Assembly: GCF_031951985.1 (NCBI RefSeq)
Contig: NZ_JAVLVU010000001.1
Coordinates: forward strand, 3,224,001 to 3,288,000
Reading direction: 5' to 3'
Length of the DNA: 64,000 nt
Source of the DNA: Mucilaginibacter terrae
Lineage (GTDB): Bacteria; Bacteroidota; Bacteroidia; Sphingobacteriales; Sphingobacteriaceae
Shown here: in pieces, positions 1 to 9,012 of the stretch
How the letters are laid out: each line of letters opens with the position of its first letter
How positions within the stretch are numbered: position 1 is the stretch's first letter
The notes under the pieces: model-generated
Told to the model about the DNA's origin: nothing
Seen by the model: only the letters and a program-made list of their open reading frames with translations
The model's database searches: none
Translations under genes and position numbers: made by a program

Positions 1-335
1 TACGTGGTGGTACCGGAGGCAATACAGGTACTGCATTAACTTATGTAAACGCCCTGCGCACCCGTGCTTACGCTGGCAGTATTGCCGGTAACATAACTCA
101 AGCAAGCCTTACGCTTAACTTTTTGTTAGATGAGCGTGGCCGCGAGTTGTACTGGGAGGGTTTCCGCCGTACCGATTTAATACGTTACGGACTGTTTACC
201 TCGGCTACCTATTTATGGCCATGGAAAGGCGGCATACGCGATGGAAAAGGTGTTGAGGCATACCGTACACTGTTCCCTATCCCGAGCAGCGATTTGAACA
301 ACAACCCTAATCTTAAACAAAACACAGGTTATTAA
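1..335 (+). CDS. SusD/RagB-family lipoprotein, C-terminal fragment
   Basis: The reading frame is open from base 3 and ends at 335, so only about the last 110 residues are in the window. It carries the typical SusD C-terminal block: NALRTRA, then LDERGRELYWEGFRRTDLIRYG, the segment found near the end of RagB/SusD proteins, followed by a short tail ending in NPNLKQNTGY. SusD proteins are surface lipoproteins that bind glycan and cap a SusC TonB-dependent transporter. A SusE-like gene follows after 21 bp, so the fragment is the end of a susCDE-type operon whose start lies upstream of the window. The substrate cannot be read from the fragment; the neighbouring SusE and GH31 suggest an alpha-glucan or alpha-glucoside. 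Confidence 0.9.
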   Translation, partial: RGGTGGNTGTALTYVNALRTRAYAGSIAGNITQASLTLNFLLDERGRELYWEGFRRTDLIRYGLFTSATYLWPWKGGIRDGKGVEAYRTLFPIPSSDLNNNPNLKQNTGY

Positions 336-356
336 TAAGCACATCATAAGTTTATT

Positions 357-1103
357 ATGAAAAAGATATTGTTTTCAATAATGGCAGCGGGCGGCGTAAT
401 GCTGCTCCTGCTGGCATCCTGCAAAAAGGATGAAACCAAAGTTTACTCATCGTTGGGTAATGCCGGAACGCTTACGGCATCAACTACAAGTCCGGCCCTA
501 TCCAAAGCTAATGGCGACAATGTAGCTCTTACCTTTAATTGGGGAGCAACACCTGTTACGGGGAGTGCAGGCACGGTTACTTACACCCTGCAGATTGATA
601 AAAAAGGCAACAATTTTAAACTCCCGCGCGAAATTGCGGCAGCAGGTACTACCACCTCGGTTAAGGTAATTGACCTGAACAAGGCCTTGCTTAACCTCAG
701 CCTTGCCGAAAACGTGTCAACCCAGGTTGAAGTGCGTCTTAAATCAAGCATTGCGGCAAATACCGACCCTGTTTACTCAAATGTTGTTACACTTACCGTT
801 ACGCCGTATTCGCTCATTTCATACGTGTATGTACCCGGCGGTTACCAGGGCTGGAATCCGGCTTCGGCTCCTACACTGGCATCGGCCACCAGCAATGGTA
901 TTTATGATGGCACAGTTACCGTAGCGGCAACCGTTACCGATTTTGGCTTTAAAATAGCCCCCGAGCCTAACTGGAATTTGAGCTACGGTGGCGCAAGCGG
1001 CCAATTAAGTACAAGCGGCGCAAACTTAGCGTTCTCAGGTGCGGGCACTTATAAGCTGCATGTTGATATGAATGCGCTTACCTACACCATAACCAAGCAA
1101 TAA
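357..1103 (+). CDS. SusE-like outer-membrane glycan-binding lipoprotein
   Basis: A 248-residue protein with a lipoprotein signal peptide (charged MKK, hydrophobic core, lipobox LASC with Cys22). Residues about 25-150 match the N-terminal Ig-like SusE domain: after the lipobox comes a K-x-Y-S region, then threonine-rich strands with a YTLQIDKKG strand. Residues about 155-248 form a small starch-binding-type beta sandwich (GGYQGWNPASAP, later FKIAPEPNWNLSYGG). SusE/SusF lipoproteins sit on the cell surface and bind alpha-glucans. This one is shorter than classical SusE and holds only one terminal binding domain. It follows the SusD fragment closely and is followed by a strong terminator hairpin, so it is probably the last gene of that transcript or partly coupled to the GH31 gene. 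Confidence 0.8.
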   Translation: MKKILFSIMAAGGVMLLLLASCKKDETKVYSSLGNAGTLTASTTSPALSKANGDNVALTFNWGATPVTGSAGTVTYTLQIDKKGNNFKLPREIAAAGTTTSVKVIDLNKALLNLSLAENVSTQVEVRLKSSIAANTDPVYSNVVTLTVTPYSLISYVYVPGGYQGWNPASAPTLASATSNGIYDGTVTVAATVTDFGFKIAPEPNWNLSYGGASGQLSTSGANLAFSGAGTYKLHVDMNALTYTITKQ

Positions 1104-1108
1104 GCAAT

Positions 1109-1147
1109 ACCGGGCAATACTCGCAGGTGTTGCCCGGTGATTTTTTT
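1109..1147 (+). terminator. rho-independent terminator after the SusE-like gene
   Basis: ACCGGGCAATAC at 1109-1120 pairs with GTGTTGCCCGGT at 1127-1138 (12 bp with one wobble pair, 6-nt loop). A run of seven T at 1141-1147 follows. It could attenuate rather than fully block read-through into the GH31 gene. Confidence 0.8.
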
Positions 1148-1170
1148 GAATATCTAACCCTGCTAAATAA

Positions 1171-3636
1171 ATGAAGATTTTGAACAAAGTGCTTCCGGCT
1201 GCATTGTTAACCCTTTGTGCTGTTGCCGCAAGCTATGCACAAAGCCCGGCAGTTAAAGGCGCAGGTAATGTAAACCAGGTGCAAATAAACGGGCAGCAGG
1301 TTAAACTAACCACGCAAAACGCCTTTGCCGAAGTAACGGTTTACAGCCCATCGGTAATACGTGTGCGTATGGATAAGCAGCCGCTGCAGCCCGATTTTTC
1401 GTACGCTGTAATTGCTAAGCCGCAGCAAACCAAGGCAACCATCAATCAGGATAATAACCAGCTGAGCATCATTACCGATTCACTTAAACTCGTTATCAGC
1501 AAAAAGCCTTATGCGGTTGCTTTTTACACGCCCGACGGTAAGGTGATAAGCGAAGACGAAAAGGGATTGACCACCTCATGGGTTAATGAGTCGGTTACCA
1601 CGTACAAGCACATGCAAGACGGCGAGCGCTTTGTTGGCCTGGGCGAAAAAACCGGTAACCTCGACCGTAAAGGCAGCGGCTACACCAACTGGAACTCCGA
1701 CACGTTTGGCTACCGCACCGATCAGGACCCCATTTATTCGACCATACCATTTTATATAGGCATACACCATAACCTCAATTATGGTATTTTCCTCGATAAT
1801 ACTTTTCAAAGCGATTTTAACTTTGGGGCGAGTAACAACCGCTTCTCATCATTCGGTGCCCGTGGCGGCGAAATGAACTACTACTTCATTTACCACAAAC
1901 ACGTGGCCGATATTATCAACTCCTATACCAACTTAACCGGTCGCATGAAAATGCCACCGCTATGGAGCCTCGGCTACCAGCAAAACCGCTACAGCTACTA
2001 CCCCGATACCGAGGTATACCGCATAGCACAAACCCTGCGTGAGAAAAAGATACCAGCAGATGGCATTACGCTCGACATCCACTACATGGATAAATACAAG
2101 GTGTTTACCTGGGATAAAACCCGTTTCCCCGACCCGGCCAAGCTGACAAGCAAGCTTAAAGATATGGGCTTGCGCTTAACCCTAATTGTTGACCCTGGCG
2201 TTAAAACCGAAGCCGGTTATCCGGTTTATGAAGACGGTGTAAAAAACAACGTCTTTATTAAATATAGCGACAGCACCAACTATACCGGGCAGGTATGGCC
2301 GGGCTGGTGCCACTTCCCCGATTTTACTTCGGATAAAGGCCGTAGCTGGTGGCATGGGCAGGTAAAAAAGTACGCCGATGTTGGTGTGGATGGCATTTGG
2401 AACGACATGAACGAGATTGCAACATGGGGCCAAAAAACACCCGATAACGTGTTGTTTAATTACGATGGCCGCAACGTATCGCACCTGCAGGGCCACAACG
2501 TTTACGGTTTAGAAATGGCACGCGCCAGCTACGAGGGCTACCTTAAAGCAAGCGGCAACAAACGTCCGTTTATGTTAACCCGTGCTGGTTATGCAGGCTT
2601 ACAACGCTATACCGCCATTTGGACAGGTGATAACCGTGCCGAAGAAGACCACATGCTTTTGGGTGTACGTTTACTAAGCAGCCTGGGTTTAAGCGGTGTA
2701 GCTTTTACCGGTATGGATATTGGCGGTTTTACCGGCAACCCTAACGTTGCTTTATATTCACGATGGATGCAGATAGGCGCATTTAGCCCATACTTCCGTA
2801 ACCATACGGCGGTTAATACCAAATCGGCCGAGCCTTGGGCATTTGGCGAGGAAGCGCTGGAGATTTCGCGCAACTTTATTAACCTGCGTTACCGCCTGCT
2901 GCCTTATTTGTATTCTACATTTTATGAGGCAACCCAAAACGGTCACCCGGTAGTGCGCTCATTGGCTATTGATTATACCTTCGACCCTAAAATTTACGAA
3001 ACCCAGTTTCAAAATCAATATGGCTTTGGCAACAGCTTTATGGTGGCTCCTTTTGGAGGCGTGGATAGCTTTGGAGCCGTATATTTTCCCGAAGGCAACT
3101 GGTACAATTTGTATACCGATGAGCAGATAAGCGGCAAGCAGGAAAAACTAACCCGTGTGAGCATTAATAAGCTGCCTGTATTTGTTAAAGAAAGCAGTAT
3201 AGTACCCATGCAATCGCTCATACAAAGCACGGCCGAAAAACCTACCGATACGCTTACCCTGCACATTTACAAAGGCAACCGCAACAACAACTTTGTATAC
3301 TATGAAGATGATGGCGAAAGCTACGATTACGAAAAAGGCTCGTTCTACAAACGATTGATGACTTACAATGCCGCCGCCAAACAGATCGTACTTAATGAAG
3401 CCCAAGGCAACCGCGCATCAAAATTTAAATACATTAAAGTGCAACTGCACGGTTTTGATGGCAAAGAGAAAGTTACCGTAAACGGTAGATCGGTTAGCTA
3501 TAAAAAAGAGTTCGTATCGCTGTTAAACCCGATCTCAACCTTCGACCCTCAGGGTACCGACAATGCCCCTGAAGGCAGCAATGTACAAAGCCTGTTAATT
3601 GATAACAGCAAAGGACGCATTGTACTGGCCTACTAA
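1171..3636 (+). CDS. GH31 alpha-glucosidase family enzyme, exported
   Basis: An 821-residue protein with a signal peptide ending near residue 24 (SYAQ). Residues about 30-250 are the N-terminal GH31 beta sandwich, about 250-590 the catalytic barrel and the rest the C-terminal beta domains with a DUF5110-like end. The GH31 nucleophile block DGIWNDMNE lies at 407-415, with Asp412 as the expected nucleophile. The acid/base block GDNRAEEDHM gives Asp487. GH31 members release alpha-linked glucose, xylose or galactose by a retaining mechanism. The SusD/SusE neighbours favour an alpha-glucosidase acting on starch-like oligosaccharides in the periplasm, but alpha-xylosidase activity cannot be excluded from sequence reading alone. 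The 67-bp gap to the SusE-like gene contains a terminator, so part of its expression may be independent. Confidence 0.9.
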   Translation: MKILNKVLPAALLTLCAVAASYAQSPAVKGAGNVNQVQINGQQVKLTTQNAFAEVTVYSPSVIRVRMDKQPLQPDFSYAVIAKPQQTKATINQDNNQLSIITDSLKLVISKKPYAVAFYTPDGKVISEDEKGLTTSWVNESVTTYKHMQDGERFVGLGEKTGNLDRKGSGYTNWNSDTFGYRTDQDPIYSTIPFYIGIHHNLNYGIFLDNTFQSDFNFGASNNRFSSFGARGGEMNYYFIYHKHVADIINSYTNLTGRMKMPPLWSLGYQQNRYSYYPDTEVYRIAQTLREKKIPADGITLDIHYMDKYKVFTWDKTRFPDPAKLTSKLKDMGLRLTLIVDPGVKTEAGYPVYEDGVKNNVFIKYSDSTNYTGQVWPGWCHFPDFTSDKGRSWWHGQVKKYADVGVDGIWNDMNEIATWGQKTPDNVLFNYDGRNVSHLQGHNVYGLEMARASYEGYLKASGNKRPFMLTRAGYAGLQRYTAIWTGDNRAEEDHMLLGVRLLSSLGLSGVAFTGMDIGGFTGNPNVALYSRWMQIGAFSPYFRNHTAVNTKSAEPWAFGEEALEISRNFINLRYRLLPYLYSTFYEATQNGHPVVRSLAIDYTFDPKIYETQFQNQYGFGNSFMVAPFGGVDSFGAVYFPEGNWYNLYTDEQISGKQEKLTRVSINKLPVFVKESSIVPMQSLIQSTAEKPTDTLTLHIYKGNRNNNFVYYEDDGESYDYEKGSFYKRLMTYNAAAKQIVLNEAQGNRASKFKYIKVQLHGFDGKEKVTVNGRSVSYKKEFVSLLNPISTFDPQGTDNAPEGSNVQSLLIDNSKGRIVLAY

Positions 3637-3660
3637 CAGCAACCCTATATTAACTGCTGG

Positions 3661-3698
3661 CAAAGCCCTCGGCACAAAACTTTGTGTTGAGGGTTTTG
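3661..3698 (+). terminator. terminator hairpin after the GH31 gene
   Basis: An 18-nt arm at 3661-3678 pairs with 3681-3698 across a 2-base centre (the real loop is a few bases larger), with G-T wobbles as the only irregularities. T-rich sequence follows. It ends the first locus just before the promoter of the next gene. Confidence 0.8.
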
Positions 3699-3700
3699 CA

Positions 3701-3732
3701 TTTGTTATAATAAGCAGTTACACATACTTTTG
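3701..3732 (+). promoter_or_regulatory. Bacteroidota-type promoter of the TPR/HTH regulator gene
   Basis: TTTG at 3701-3704 (-33 element), a 20-nt spacer and TACTTTTG at 3725-3732, a perfect match to the TAnnTTTG -7 element. Transcription should start near 3736-3738, so the mRNA is leaderless from ATG 3736 or has a leader of about 17 nt to ATG 3754. Confidence 0.75.
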
Positions 3733-3735
3733 CAC

Positions 3736-5352
3736 ATGATTAACACCTATGTTATGAGATTGCTGTTTGTGGTTCTTCTGGCTGTTGCTTCGTGGCAGCA
3801 GTTGGCGGTTGCACAAAGTAACAACGGGCTTATTGATGAGCTTAAACAAGAAATAGGCAAAAAAAAGCAATACGACCAGCAAAAGGAACAAACACTTGAA
3901 GCGCTTAAAAAGCAGCTGAATGCAACCCCTATACAAAATGCCGACCGGTTTTTTGACCTATGCAGCAGTATATACAACGAGTATAAATCATACCAATATG
4001 ATTCGGCTTATGTATATGCCGATAAGCTTTATAAGCTTAGTATTAAAGTTAACAATACAAGCCAAACCTACCAGGCCAAATTAAAAATTGCCTTCATCAT
4101 GCTGTCATCGGGCCTTTTTAAAGAAACCTTTGACAATTTGAAAGGCATCAACCCGCAATTATTGCCCGATAGCGCCCGGTTTGATTATTACTCGCTGTTA
4201 ACACGTGCAAACTATGACCTTGCAGCCTTTAATAACGATAAGCACTACACGCCTTTATATAACTCCCTCGCCAATAAGTATATCGATTCGGCCATAGCTT
4301 TGAGTAAGCCCGGGTCGTACGATTATCAGTATTTTTCGGGATATAAAGCCCTGAAAAATGGGAAGCAGCAAATTGCCGAAACTACATTTAACAACCTGCT
4401 CAGGCAAAAACTTAACCGCCACCAGTACGCTATAGTAACATCTACCTTAAGCAACTTGTATTTGCCCAAAAATCAGCAAAAGGGAGTTGATCTGCTTATA
4501 CATGCGGCCATTGGCGATATACAATCATCCACCAAAGAAACCGTGGCCCTGCTTTGGCTGGCCGAGCATTTATACAAGCAAGGCAATAATAAAGATGCTT
4601 ATGATTTTTTGCAGCAAGCCATGGCCGATGCCGAGTTTTACGGCGCACGCCAGCGCCAGTTGCAAATAAGTACGGTATTACCCATTGTGGCCGCCCAGCA
4701 ACTCAGTTACTCGGAAAGTGAACGTACCCGGTTTTTAACCTACTTTTTGCTCATCACGGTTTTGGCTTTGGTTGTAATAGTGATCACCATTTTATTGTTT
4801 AAGCAGTTAAAAGCGGTGCAGGCGCAGGAGAAAATAATTGAAGATAAGAATGCCGAACTGGAAGCCACCAATAACAAACTAACAGAGGATGCCCGAATTA
4901 AGGAGGATTACATCGGCCACTTTTTCGATTCGATCTCCATGTACATTACCAAGTTGGAGAAGTTGAAACACTCGATTGAAACCAAACTCACCCTCAAAAA
5001 GTATGATGAAATACGCGCAACCGTAACCGACATTAACATTAAAAAAGAGCGCGAGCAACTGTTCTACACGTTCGACCATGTGTTCCTGAAGATATTCCCG
5101 AATTTTATTGCCGAGTTTAACGCCTTATTTGAGGAAAAAGACCAGATATGGCCCCGCGAACATGAAGCTCTCACTACCGATCTGCGCATTTTTGCCCTCA
5201 TGCGTTTGGGCATAACCGATGTACAGGCCGTAGCCAATATTTTAGAGTACACCGAAAAAACCATTTACGTTTACAAAATGCGCATTAAGGCCAAAGCCAA
5301 AATACATGGCGATGAATTTGATAGTCACATTATGAGGATTAAAGCAGTTTAA
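3736..5352 (+). CDS. TPR membrane protein with C-terminal HTH-like domain (DUF6377 type), candidate local regulator
   Basis: About 538 residues. An N-terminal signal or anchor segment (MRLLFVVLLAVASW) precedes a periplasmic helical TPR-like region (about 60-320) rich in paired Tyr/Ala/Leu helices. A transmembrane helix (about 335-357), a charged coiled coil (about 358-395) and a cytoplasmic C-terminal region follow. That region ends in a helix-turn-helix-like stretch (LRIFALMRLGITDVQAVANI, then YVYKMRIKAKAK). This is the layout of Bacteroidota DUF6377 proteins, whose function is poorly known. Its position directly before a SusC/SusD operon suggests it senses a ligand and controls that operon, as SusR-like regulators do (inference). 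ATG 3736 was chosen; ATG 3754 gives a cleaner signal peptide. It is flanked by terminators on both sides, so it is monocistronic. Confidence 0.75.
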   Translation: MINTYVMRLLFVVLLAVASWQQLAVAQSNNGLIDELKQEIGKKKQYDQQKEQTLEALKKQLNATPIQNADRFFDLCSSIYNEYKSYQYDSAYVYADKLYKLSIKVNNTSQTYQAKLKIAFIMLSSGLFKETFDNLKGINPQLLPDSARFDYYSLLTRANYDLAAFNNDKHYTPLYNSLANKYIDSAIALSKPGSYDYQYFSGYKALKNGKQQIAETTFNNLLRQKLNRHQYAIVTSTLSNLYLPKNQQKGVDLLIHAAIGDIQSSTKETVALLWLAEHLYKQGNNKDAYDFLQQAMADAEFYGARQRQLQISTVLPIVAAQQLSYSESERTRFLTYFLLITVLALVVIVITILLFKQLKAVQAQEKIIEDKNAELEATNNKLTEDARIKEDYIGHFFDSISMYITKLEKLKHSIETKLTLKKYDEIRATVTDINIKKEREQLFYTFDHVFLKIFPNFIAEFNALFEEKDQIWPREHEALTTDLRIFALMRLGITDVQAVANILEYTEKTIYVYKMRIKAKAKIHGDEFDSHIMRIKAV

Positions 5353-5407
5353 AATTTCTGTTGTTAACCCCCCAAACGCCATAAGCAAATCAAATAATGG
5401 AATAAAT

Positions 5408-5442
5408 AAAAGCTCTTAAATAAAATTTTAAGAGCTTTTTTC
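5408..5442 (+). terminator. terminator after the regulator gene
   Basis: AAAAGCTCTTAAA at 5408-5420 pairs perfectly with TTTAAGAGCTTTT at 5427-5439 across a 6-nt loop and ends in a T run. Confidence 0.85.
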
Positions 5443-5787
5443 AATTAGGTTAAATCCGGGATCTGCGGCAATTTCCTTTTCATGTGTTAAAAAAAGTAAG
5501 TTTTAACACAAGCAAACCAATCTGTAAAAAATGCCCTACAGTATCTAACGTACTGTTTATTGGATAATTTTTGTTCAATATTCATCAATAAACGGGTAGA
5601 TAAAGGGCATAAATAACCTGAAATTGGCTAAATAACTTCTGAATATTCACACTTATCCAATACCGTTTATGAAAACTCATTCCAAACCTACTTAGAATTC
5701 TCAAAAATCTTTTTGAACTCTCTGTTAACAACATACCCGCTATGTTGTAATTGAAACCCTATGCCCTGAAAATTTTAAACTCATTAC
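5443..5787 (+). promoter_or_regulatory. susC upstream region with nested inverted repeats, no gene
   Basis: This 345-bp gap has no convincing ORF. It holds several inverted repeats: TGTGTTAAAA 5483-5492 with TTTTAACACA 5501-5510; ACAGTA 5538-5543 with TACTGT 5551-5556; TATTGGATAA 5558-5567 with TTATCCAATA 5653-5662; and ATAAACGG 5588-5595 with CCGTTTAT 5663-5670. No full TAnnTTTG box is seen near the susC start; TATGTTGT at 5741-5748 is a poor match. The repeats could be regulator sites or structure in a long 5' leader. Confidence 0.5.
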
Positions 5788-8700
5788 ATGAAATCAATTT
5801 TACATTGTTTTTTAAATAAGAACGTATGGATATTGTTCTTAATGCTTGCCATGCTGTCGTTCAAACAGGCAAGCGCGCAGCAGGTAACTGTTAAAGGAAC
5901 GGTTAAAGATACCTTAGGAGGCCTTGTTGGTGTTGGCGTTCGCATTGCCGGCTCGGGTCAAGGTACCTTAACCGATATTAACGGGGCCTTTCAGCTAAAA
6001 GCAGCCCCTGCCGATGTTATAAACTTTACCTACACCGGTTACGAACCTAAAACTATTAACCTCAACACTTTAAAACCACAGACTAACGGTGATTATGTAT
6101 TCACCGTTACTTTAATTGCTAAAGATAATTCACTAAACGAGGTGGTTGTGGTTGGTTTTGGCAAGCAAAAAAAGGTAAACCTTACTGCGGCAGTATCAAC
6201 CATTGATGCCAAAGAATTGGCTGGCAGGCCGGTGCAAAACGTAACCCAGGCATTACAGGGTTTATCGCCGGGACTCAATATATCTCAAAACAATGGATCG
6301 CTCGAAAGCCGGCCAAGCATTAACATTCGGGGCACAGGTAGTATATCAACTTTTGCATCAGCCAGCCCATTAATATTGGTTGATGGTATGGAGGGTTCGA
6401 TCAATTTGCTTAACCCTCAGGATGTAGAATCAATATCAATACTTAAAGATGCCTCCGCTGCTTCAATTTATGGGTCGCGCGCGGCATTTGGTGTTATTTT
6501 GGTTACTACTAAAAAAGGTAAGGCTGGCCGTGTTAATGTTAATTATAATAACAGCTTCCGTTCAACCCGCCCGGTGCTTATGCCCGAAATGATGGACTCA
6601 TATACCTTTGCCCAATACTTTAATGCTGCCGGTACGAATGCCGGCACCGCTCCGCACTTCAGTGCCGAACATCTGCAGCGTATATTAAATTATCAAAACG
6701 GAACACTTAAAGCATCGGTAATACCAACCCCTAACAATCCTAATTTTTGGGGCGAAGGCTATGCCTATGGTAACGATAATAATGATTGGTATGATGTAAT
6801 GTACCGCAAACAGTCGTTTTCGCAAGAACATAGTTTAAGCATAAGTGGGGGCAATGATAAAACCACATTCTACCTTGCCGGCAATTTGCTCGATCAGGGA
6901 GGTTTGATGACCTTTAACCAAGATGTATACAGCCGCCATTCATTAACGGCCAAAATATCATCAAAGTTATCTTCATGGGCCGAATTCAACTTCACTAATC
7001 GTTTTTTGCGTGAGGGTTACCAACGTCCGGCCAATTTAACCGATACCTTTTACCAGGATCTGGGCCGCCAGGGATGGCCAACATTGCCATTGTACGATCC
7101 TAATGGTTATTTGTTCAGCTCGCCATCTCCGGCATTGGGTATGCGCGATGGCGGTAAAGATAATAACCGTACCGAAACCATTTACCAGCAGTTTCAATTA
7201 GTGTTGGAGCCTGTAAAAAGCTGGAAAACATTTATCGACCTTAACTATCGTACCCGTAACGATTTTCGTCACTGGGATTCGCAAATGCTGTACAACTATG
7301 ATGTAAAGGGCAACCCTTATGTGTACAAAAACTCATCGAACGTGTACGAGTATGGTTTTAAAGAAAACTACTATAACATTAACGCTTACTCTGAATATAC
7401 AAAATCCTTACAAAAGCACAATTTTAAAGGTATGGTGGGCTTCCAGCTCGAAAAAACCGGATATCGTGATTTAAGTGCACAACGTAATGGTATAATTGTA
7501 TCATCGTTGCCAACACTCAACACCACATCGGGTACCGATTACAGTGGCGCTGTGGTTGCACCGGTAGTTTCCGGGCAGTACCAAAACTGGTCTACCATGG
7601 GTTTCTTCAGCAGGATTAATTATGACTATGATGGCCGCTACCTCATTGAAGGTAACCTGCGCTATGATGCTACTTCACGCTTCCGGGCCGATAAACGCTG
7701 GAACTGGTTTCCTTCGGTATCGTTAGGCTGGAACGTTGCCCGCGAAGACTTTTTCAAACCTCTTGCCCAAGCCATCAGTACTTTAAAATTCAGAGCATCA
7801 TACGGTTCATTGGGTAACCAGAATACTAATTTATGGTACCCAACCTATATTACTATGCCAATAGGTACAGCATCGGGTAGCTGGCTAATTAATAATGCAA
7901 GGCCTAATACGGCCAGTTCGCCTTTACCAGTAAGTACAACCCTGTTTTGGGAAACCGTTAGAACTTATAACCTGGGTTTAGATTGGGCAGCCTTAAACAG
8001 CCGCTTAACAGGCTCGTTGGATGTTTTTGACCGTAAAACTGCTAACATGCTTGGTAAAGTTGGAGAATTGCCGTCAACATTTGGTACAACTATACCACCA
8101 AGCAATAACACCGACTTGGTTACTAAGGGCTTTGATCTGGAAATTGCATGGAACGACCGCCTTAAAAACGGGCTGCGTTACGGTGTAAAATTCATCTTGT
8201 CTGATAATCAAACAACGGTTACCCGCTTCCTGAATATCACAAAAGATATTGGACAATACAGGGAAGGGCAAAAACTTGGCGAAATATGGGGTTATACCAC
8301 ATTAGGTATTGCTAAAACGCAGGCAGAAATGAATGCGCATTTAGCATCTTCAACTAATGGGCAAAGCGTATTTGGTTCGCAATGGGCGGCTGGCGATATT
8401 ATGTATGCCGATTACAACGGCGACGGTAAAATTGACTGGGGTAACTGGACAGAGGGGAACTCTGGCGATGCTCATATTATAGGCAATAGTACCCCGCGTT
8501 TCCGTTTTGGTTTTGATCTTAACGCGGCATGGAAAAACTTTGATGTACGTGCCTTTTTACAAGGCGTAATGAAACGTGATTACTGGCAAGGCAGCTCTTT
8601 CTTTTGGGGCGCTGTAAGCGATAAATGGTGGTCGATGGGTTTGGTGCAACACCAGGATTATTTCCGCGCCAACCCAACCGATCCAATGGGTCAAAACCTC

Positions 8701-9000
8701 GATGCTTATTACCCGCGGCCGCTGTTTGGTACGGGTAAAAACCAACAAACACAAACCCGCTACTTGCAGGATGCTTCATACATCCGCTTAAAAAACCTGC
8801 AAGTAGGGTATACCTTGCCTGCATCGGTAAGCAAAAGGCTGCATATGCAAAACCTCCGTTTGTTTGCCTCGGGCGAAAACCTGTGGACCGGTACCGGCAT
8901 GGCCAAAATGTTTGACCCGGAAACGGTTGATGGTGGTGTAGGTGGTAGCGTGTATCCGCTGTCGAGAGTACTGTCGTTGGGTTTAAGTGTAACGTTTTAA
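5788..9000 (+). CDS. SusC/RagA-family TonB-dependent glycan transporter
   Basis: A 1070-residue outer-membrane protein. A signal peptide (cut near residue 30, ASAQ) is followed by a carboxypeptidase-D-like regulatory domain (about 31-110) and a TonB-box region (NEVVVVGFGKQKK). The plug domain (about 120-240) shows the SusC marks SINIRGTGS, PLILVDGMEG and SILKDASAASIYGSRAAFGV. The remaining residues form the beta barrel and end in a terminal aromatic strand (SLGLSVTF). It imports oligosaccharides across the outer membrane using TonB energy, paired with the SusD encoded 12 bp downstream. The glycosidases that follow suggest galactan- or arabinogalactan-derived ligands (inference). Confidence 0.95.
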   Translation: MKSILHCFLNKNVWILFLMLAMLSFKQASAQQVTVKGTVKDTLGGLVGVGVRIAGSGQGTLTDINGAFQLKAAPADVINFTYTGYEPKTINLNTLKPQTNGDYVFTVTLIAKDNSLNEVVVVGFGKQKKVNLTAAVSTIDAKELAGRPVQNVTQALQGLSPGLNISQNNGSLESRPSINIRGTGSISTFASASPLILVDGMEGSINLLNPQDVESISILKDASAASIYGSRAAFGVILVTTKKGKAGRVNVNYNNSFRSTRPVLMPEMMDSYTFAQYFNAAGTNAGTAPHFSAEHLQRILNYQNGTLKASVIPTPNNPNFWGEGYAYGNDNNDWYDVMYRKQSFSQEHSLSISGGNDKTTFYLAGNLLDQGGLMTFNQDVYSRHSLTAKISSKLSSWAEFNFTNRFLREGYQRPANLTDTFYQDLGRQGWPTLPLYDPNGYLFSSPSPALGMRDGGKDNNRTETIYQQFQLVLEPVKSWKTFIDLNYRTRNDFRHWDSQMLYNYDVKGNPYVYKNSSNVYEYGFKENYYNINAYSEYTKSLQKHNFKGMVGFQLEKTGYRDLSAQRNGIIVSSLPTLNTTSGTDYSGAVVAPVVSGQYQNWSTMGFFSRINYDYDGRYLIEGNLRYDATSRFRADKRWNWFPSVSLGWNVAREDFFKPLAQAISTLKFRASYGSLGNQNTNLWYPTYITMPIGTASGSWLINNARPNTASSPLPVSTTLFWETVRTYNLGLDWAALNSRLTGSLDVFDRKTANMLGKVGELPSTFGTTIPPSNNTDLVTKGFDLEIAWNDRLKNGLRYGVKFILSDNQTTVTRFLNITKDIGQYREGQKLGEIWGYTTLGIAKTQAEMNAHLASSTNGQSVFGSQWAAGDIMYADYNGDGKIDWGNWTEGNSGDAHIIGNSTPRFRFGFDLNAAWKNFDVRAFLQGVMKRDYWQGSSFFWGAVSDKWWSMGLVQHQDYFRANPTDPMGQNLDAYYPRPLFGTGKNQQTQTRYLQDASYIRLKNLQVGYTLPASVSKRLHMQNLRLFASGENLWTGTGMAKMFDPETVDGGVGGSVYPLSRVLSLGLSVTF

Positions 9001-9012
9001 CAAGTATCGGTC

